Source: Marinibacterium profundimaris
Lineage (GTDB): Bacteria; Pseudomonadota; Alphaproteobacteria; Rhodobacterales; Rhodobacteraceae
Direction: 5' to 3'
DNA length: 64,000 nt
Assembly (NCBI RefSeq): GCF_002210095.1
Contig: NZ_AQQR01000004.1
Coordinates: 310,001-374,000 of the forward strand
Shown here: positions 60,703-64,000 of the stretch, in pieces
Layout: every line of letters begins with the position of its first letter
Position numbering within the stretch: the stretch's first letter is position 1
Notes under the pieces: model-generated
What the model saw: the letters and a program-made list of their open reading frames with translations, nothing else
What the model was told of the DNA's origin: nothing
The model's database searches: none
Position numbers and translations under genes: made by a program

Positions 60703-62028
60703 TCAACCGCTCCCCTGCTGCCGCTTCGCCCGCAGCTTCTCGAAATACTCCAGCCGCTTGCCCAACTCCCTCTCGAAGCCGCGTTCGACCGGCTTGTAGA
60801 ACGCCGGCCGGTCCATGCCCTCGGGAAAGTAATCCTGCCCCGAAAAGCCATCTTCGGCATCGTGATCATAGTCGTAGCCCGCGCCATAGCCCTGCTGCCG
60901 CATCAGGTCGGTGGGCGCGTTCAGGATATGCATCGGCGGCGGGGCCGAACCGGTCTTCTTGGCGTGGGCCATCGCCGCCTTGAACGCCTTGTACCCGGCG
61001 TTGGATTTCGGCGCGAGCGCCAGATAGGCCACCGCCTGCCCCAGCGCCAGCTCGCCCTCGGGCGAGCCCATGCGTTCATAGGTCTCCCACGCCTGCAGCG
61101 TCACGGTAAAGGCCTGCGGATCGGCCAGGCCGATATCCTCCCAGGCCATGCGCACGATGCGCCGGGCCAGGTAGCGCGGATCCTCGCCCCCCGTCAGCAT
61201 CCGCGCCAGCCAGTACATGGCGGCATCCGGGTCCGACCCGCGCACCGCCTTGTGCAGCGCCGAGATCAGGTTGTAATGCGCGTCGCCCGACTTGTCGTAT
61301 TGCGCCGCCCGCCGCATCAGACGCGCGGACAGCTGCTCGGGCGTCAGCGGCGCATCCACCTCCCAGGCGGCGATCTGCTCCACCAGGTTCAGCAGAGCGC
61401 GCCCGTCGCCATCGGCCATCTCGCGCAAGGACTCGCGCGCGCGTTGGTCCAGCGGCAATTGCCGGCCCATCTCGGCCTCGGCCCGTTCGATCAGCCTTTG
61501 AAGATCATCGTCGGTCAGCCGCGTCAGGATCAGCACCTGCGCCCGGGACAGCAACGCGGCGTTCAGCTCGAAAGACGGGTTCTCGGTCGTGGCCCCGACC
61601 AGCAGGATCGTCCCGTCCTCCATATGTGGCAGGAACCCGTCCTGCTGCGCCTTGTTGAAGCGGTGGATCTCGTCGACGAACAGCAGCGTCCCCTTGCCGT
61701 TGCCGCGCCGGATCCTGGCCTGGTCGAACACCTTCCGCAGCTCGGGCACGCCCGAGAAGATCGCCGAGATCTGGACGAAATGCATGTCCGTCTGTTCGGC
61801 CAGCAGCCGCGCGATGGTGGTCTTGCCCACCCCCGGCGGCCCCCAGAAGATCAACGACGACAGCGATCCGGCCGCCAGCATCACGCCCAGCGGCGCGTCG
61901 GGGCCCAGCACCTGTTCCTGCCCGATCACCTCGCCCAGGGCCTGCGGCCGCAGCCGGTCGGCCAGAGGGCGGTGCGGTTCGGGCCGCGGCGGGCCGTCGC
62001 CCTCATTGCGCGAGAACAGATCGGCCAC
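60703..62028 (-). CDS. rarA: Replication-associated recombination protein A (MgsA/WRNIP1 family)
   Basis: A 441-residue AAA+ ATPase acting at stalled forks. RPLADRLRPQALGEVIGQEQ start, Walker A WGPPGVGKTT (about residues 62-71), Walker B LLFVDEIHRFNKAQQD, sensor I VGATTENPSFELN and the clamp-loader-like C-terminal domain with HKAVRGSDPDAAMYWLARML and RRIVRMAWEDIGLADPQAF. GTG start, 3 bp after the degQ stop, so co-transcribed with it. Confidence 0.95.
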   Translation of the reverse strand: MADLFSRNEGDGPPRPEPHRPLADRLRPQALGEVIGQEQVLGPDAPLGVMLAAGSLSSLIFWGPPGVGKTTIARLLAEQTDMHFVQISAIFSGVPELRKVFDQARIRRGNGKGTLLFVDEIHRFNKAQQDGFLPHMEDGTILLVGATTENPSFELNAALLSRAQVLILTRLTDDDLQRLIERAEAEMGRQLPLDQRARESLREMADGDGRALLNLVEQIAAWEVDAPLTPEQLSARLMRRAAQYDKSGDAHYNLISALHKAVRGSDPDAAMYWLARMLTGGEDPRYLARRIVRMAWEDIGLADPQAFTVTLQAWETYERMGSPEGELALGQAVAYLALAPKSNAGYKAFKAAMAHAKKTGSAPPPMHILNAPTDLMRQQGYGAGYDYDHDAEDGFSGQDYFPEGMDRPAFYKPVERGFERELGKRLEYFEKLRAKRQQGSG

Positions 62029-62031
62029 GGG

Positions 62032-63438
62032 CTACAACCGGAACCGCAGGGTCAGGCGCCGCCCCTCGCGCCCCAGGTCGATCACCAGCCGTCGGCCCGG
62101 ATCGGCCAGCATCGCGGCCACGTCCGCGGGCGCCTCCATCTCGACACCGTTGACGGCAAGCAGAACGTCGCCCTGCCGCAGCCCGGCGCGCAGCCCGCTT
62201 TGCCCCGGGTCCGTCACAACGATACCCTCGGTGTTCAGCGACAGCCCGTGTTCCGCGATCACCGCCGGGTTGGCCCGCGCCACCTGCAGCCCAGGCAGCA
62301 CGGTGCGCTCGTCCAGCACCTGTGCCTCGCGCGGCGGATCCTCGGGCGCGGGGATCAGGGCGACGTCGAAACGGCGCTCCTTGCCGCCCTGCCAGGCGGT
62401 CACCTCGGCCCGCTCGCCGATGCCGGTCACGGACATGCGAAACAGCATCTCCTGCCCTGAATTCACCGGCTGCCCGTCCACGTCGGTGATCACGTCGCCG
62501 ACCTCAAGCCCGGCCTCGGCCAGCGGGCTTTTCGGATGCAGATCGGCGATCAGGATGCCTTCGGGCACGTCCAGACCCAGCGAAGCCGCAAGATCGCCGT
62601 CCACGTCCTGACCCGAGACCCCGGCCCAGGGCTGTTCGAAACTGTCGTTGCCGGCCCGCGCCTGATGCACGAATTCCCGCACGAGATTGGCCGGAATGGC
62701 AAAGCCGATCCCATTGGACCCGCCCGAGCGCGTCAGGATCGACGTGTTGATCCCGATCAGGTCGCCGTTCACGTCGATCAGCGCGCCGCCGGAATTGCCC
62801 GGGTTGATCGGCGCATCGGTCTGGATGAAATAGCCCCGCGCATTGCCCGTGGCCGTCCCCGAACGGGCCAGCCCCGAGACGATGCCGCTGCTGACGGTCT
62901 GGCCCACGCCGAAGGGGTTGCCGATGGCCAGCACCAGCTCGCCGACCTCGACATGGTCGCTGTCGCGCAGGCTTAGCGAGGGCAGGTCCTCCACCCCGTC
63001 CAGCTTCAGGATAGCGATGTCCGATTCGCGGTCGCCCAGCAGGACGCGTGCGCTGAATTCCCGCCGGTCGTTCAGCACGACGCGGATCTCGGTCGCCTGG
63101 CCCACCACGTGGTAGTTCGACACGACGATCCCGTCGTCGGACAGGATCACGCCGGACCCCAGGGAATTCTGCACCCTGGGCCGCGACTGGCCGAAGCCGC
63201 GAAAGAAATCCTCGAAGAAGGGATCGCCGCGGAACGGGCTGGCCGATCCTTGCGTGACGATCCGCGCATAGATGTTCACCACCGCCGGCGCCGCCTGTTT
63301 CACCACCGGCGCGAAGCCCAGCGAAATCTCGGCCTGCGAGACCGGCACCCTGGTTTCGGCGCCGCCCGCCCCCGGAAAAGCCAGGACAAGGGCGGCAAGG
63401 GAAAGACCGGCAAGGCGGGACAGGCGGGATCGGATCAT
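62032..63438 (-). CDS. degQ: Periplasmic Do-family serine protease (DegQ/DegP-like)
   Basis: A 468-residue periplasmic protease/chaperone for misfolded envelope proteins. Signal peptide about 1-27 (ending GAGGAE). Trypsin-like domain with catalytic triad His110 (SNYHVVG), Asp140 (RESDIAIL) and Ser216 (GNSGGAL). Two PDZ domains follow: the first about 265-355 (DVPEGILIADLHPKSPLAEA) and a second near 385-460 (EGIVVTDPGQSGLRAGLRQG). Proposed promoter at 63600-63628. rarA follows on the same transcript. Confidence 0.93.
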   Translation of the reverse strand: MIRSRLSRLAGLSLAALVLAFPGAGGAETRVPVSQAEISLGFAPVVKQAAPAVVNIYARIVTQGSASPFRGDPFFEDFFRGFGQSRPRVQNSLGSGVILSDDGIVVSNYHVVGQATEIRVVLNDRREFSARVLLGDRESDIAILKLDGVEDLPSLSLRDSDHVEVGELVLAIGNPFGVGQTVSSGIVSGLARSGTATGNARGYFIQTDAPINPGNSGGALIDVNGDLIGINTSILTRSGGSNGIGFAIPANLVREFVHQARAGNDSFEQPWAGVSGQDVDGDLAASLGLDVPEGILIADLHPKSPLAEAGLEVGDVITDVDGQPVNSGQEMLFRMSVTGIGERAEVTAWQGGKERRFDVALIPAPEDPPREAQVLDERTVLPGLQVARANPAVIAEHGLSLNTEGIVVTDPGQSGLRAGLRQGDVLLAVNGVEMEAPADVAAMLADPGRRLVIDLGREGRRLTLRFRL

Positions 63439-63599
63439 GGGACGAGGCTCGAATTACTGCTCTGAAGTGGTCTGGTGATGGCGGGACCCGCCGGATGGCC
63501 GCGCGCCGCTGCGGACGACCCGGCGCAGTCCCCGACAGGGCTCGGCACGGGGTCCGGGGCGAGGATCTGAGCACGGATCGGGGAGCGGGTCATGGCCGA

Positions 63600-63628
63600 G
63601 ATATGTTTCCCGCGGCGCCCAATTGCAA
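63600..63628 (-). promoter_or_regulatory. Candidate sigma-70-type promoter upstream of degQ
   Basis: On the minus strand TTGCAA (63623-63628), a 17-bp spacer and CATATC (63600-63605). It would give a 5' untranslated region of about 155 nt. A small hairpin TCCCCGA/TCGGGGA lies upstream at 63642-63659. The rest of the 335-bp gap holds no gene. Confidence 0.45.
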
Positions 63629-63773
63629 GCCGCCCACACTCTCCCCGAAATCTCGGGGACGTGCGTCTTTCTCTTGACTTTTCCCACAGCATCACCCCGC
63701 CGTGACCGGCCCGGATGGAACAGCGGCCCCGATCGATGCGTTGACCCGTCAAGAAACGACGAAGGAGGCTCTT

Positions 63774-64000
63774 ATGGCCGAGCGTTTAAGATCCAAGGAC
63801 GGCGTGAAGGAAACGCGCGAATTCCTCGACGATGCGGACACCCCCTCGCAGCAGGGACGGGCCGGCGGCAACCTCGAACGCAAGGTCGGCACCCGCGATC
63901 TGCTCAAGCGCGCCGAGAAGGGCGACGGATCGACCCGGGTGACCAAGTCCGACGAGAAGGGCGAAGGCAACCTGGGTGGTTTGCACGGCACCGGCGACAA
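63774..64000 (+). CDS. Small hydrophilic protein of unknown function (runs off right edge)
   Basis: About 75 residues are visible from an ATG at 63774 with a strong ribosome-binding site (GAAGGAGG, 6 nt away), and the frame is open at the window end. The sequence is highly charged with many Gly, Asp and Lys residues (MAERLRSKDGVKETREFLDD, AGGNLERKVGTRDLLKRAEK and on to GEGNLGGLHGTGD), suggesting a disordered stress-type protein. I do not recognise a family. Confidence 0.6.
   Translation, partial: MAERLRSKDGVKETREFLDDADTPSQQGRAGGNLERKVGTRDLLKRAEKGDGSTRVTKSDEKGEGNLGGLHGTGD

Overview
The window is high-GC DNA from an alphaproteobacterium, most likely order Rhodobacterales (the Roseobacter/Rhodobacter/Paracoccus group). 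The evidence is a BztABCD-type amino-acid transporter, the cell-cycle regulator TrcR (DUF1013), a COQ9-family protein, an ATP12-type chaperone, ffs next to dnaX-ybaB-recR, a tpa/tauABC taurine locus and DUF1127-type small proteins. Almost everything is chromosomal core; there is no prophage, intact insertion sequence or CRISPR array. The genus cannot be fixed from this stretch.

Layout. 1-7.5 kb: the 5' part of a YejA-like solute-binding protein gene, a membrane-anchored cytochrome c, pheA, exoD, an SRPBCC protein, nudC and a 5'-nucleotidase. 7.5-14.5 kb: SRP RNA (ffs), a convergent ankyrin gene, then dnaX, three tandem secreted paralogues of unknown function, ybaB and recR in one tight run. 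14.7-30.5 kb: an RTX protein, an ECF sigma/RskA pair with a divergent secreted DUF7282-like gene, chaC, a methyltransferase, a transglutaminase, trcR, RNase T2, two quinone oxidoreductases, DUF2189, COQ9, rpsU, a GAF protein and a GMC oxidoreductase. 30.6-32.6 kb: an ArsR-like repressor with a permease, then a GNAT protein. 32.7-37.7 kb: tpa divergent from tauABC. 37.7-38.8 kb: a decayed patch (collapsed LysR gene, frameshifted DUF1127-like gene) against the 3' end of tRNA-Arg(ACG). 39-42.6 kb: a histidine kinase, a MerA-like flavoenzyme and a TVP38 membrane protein. 43-52.8 kb: rpmH-rnpA-yidD, a DUF1127-like gene, ttcA, a GGDEF/EAL protein, yidC-MOSC-engB, argB, a ferredoxin-like protein and sixA. 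52.9-57.4 kb: bztABCD. 57.8-63.4 kb: ATP12-HAD-rluC-crcB and rarA-degQ. A partial small gene lies at the right edge.

Most distinctive signals: (1) two copies, about 37 kb apart, of a hairpin whose 25-nt loop is 24/25 identical and holds a G-quadruplex motif, while the flanking stems are unrelated in sequence but fully self-complementary; this pattern suggests a structured RNA element. (2) A triplet of secreted paralogues inserted between dnaX and ybaB-recR. (3) Candidate TauR direct repeats, an ArsR palindrome and serial intercistronic hairpins in the transporter loci. (4) A decayed patch beside tRNA-Arg.
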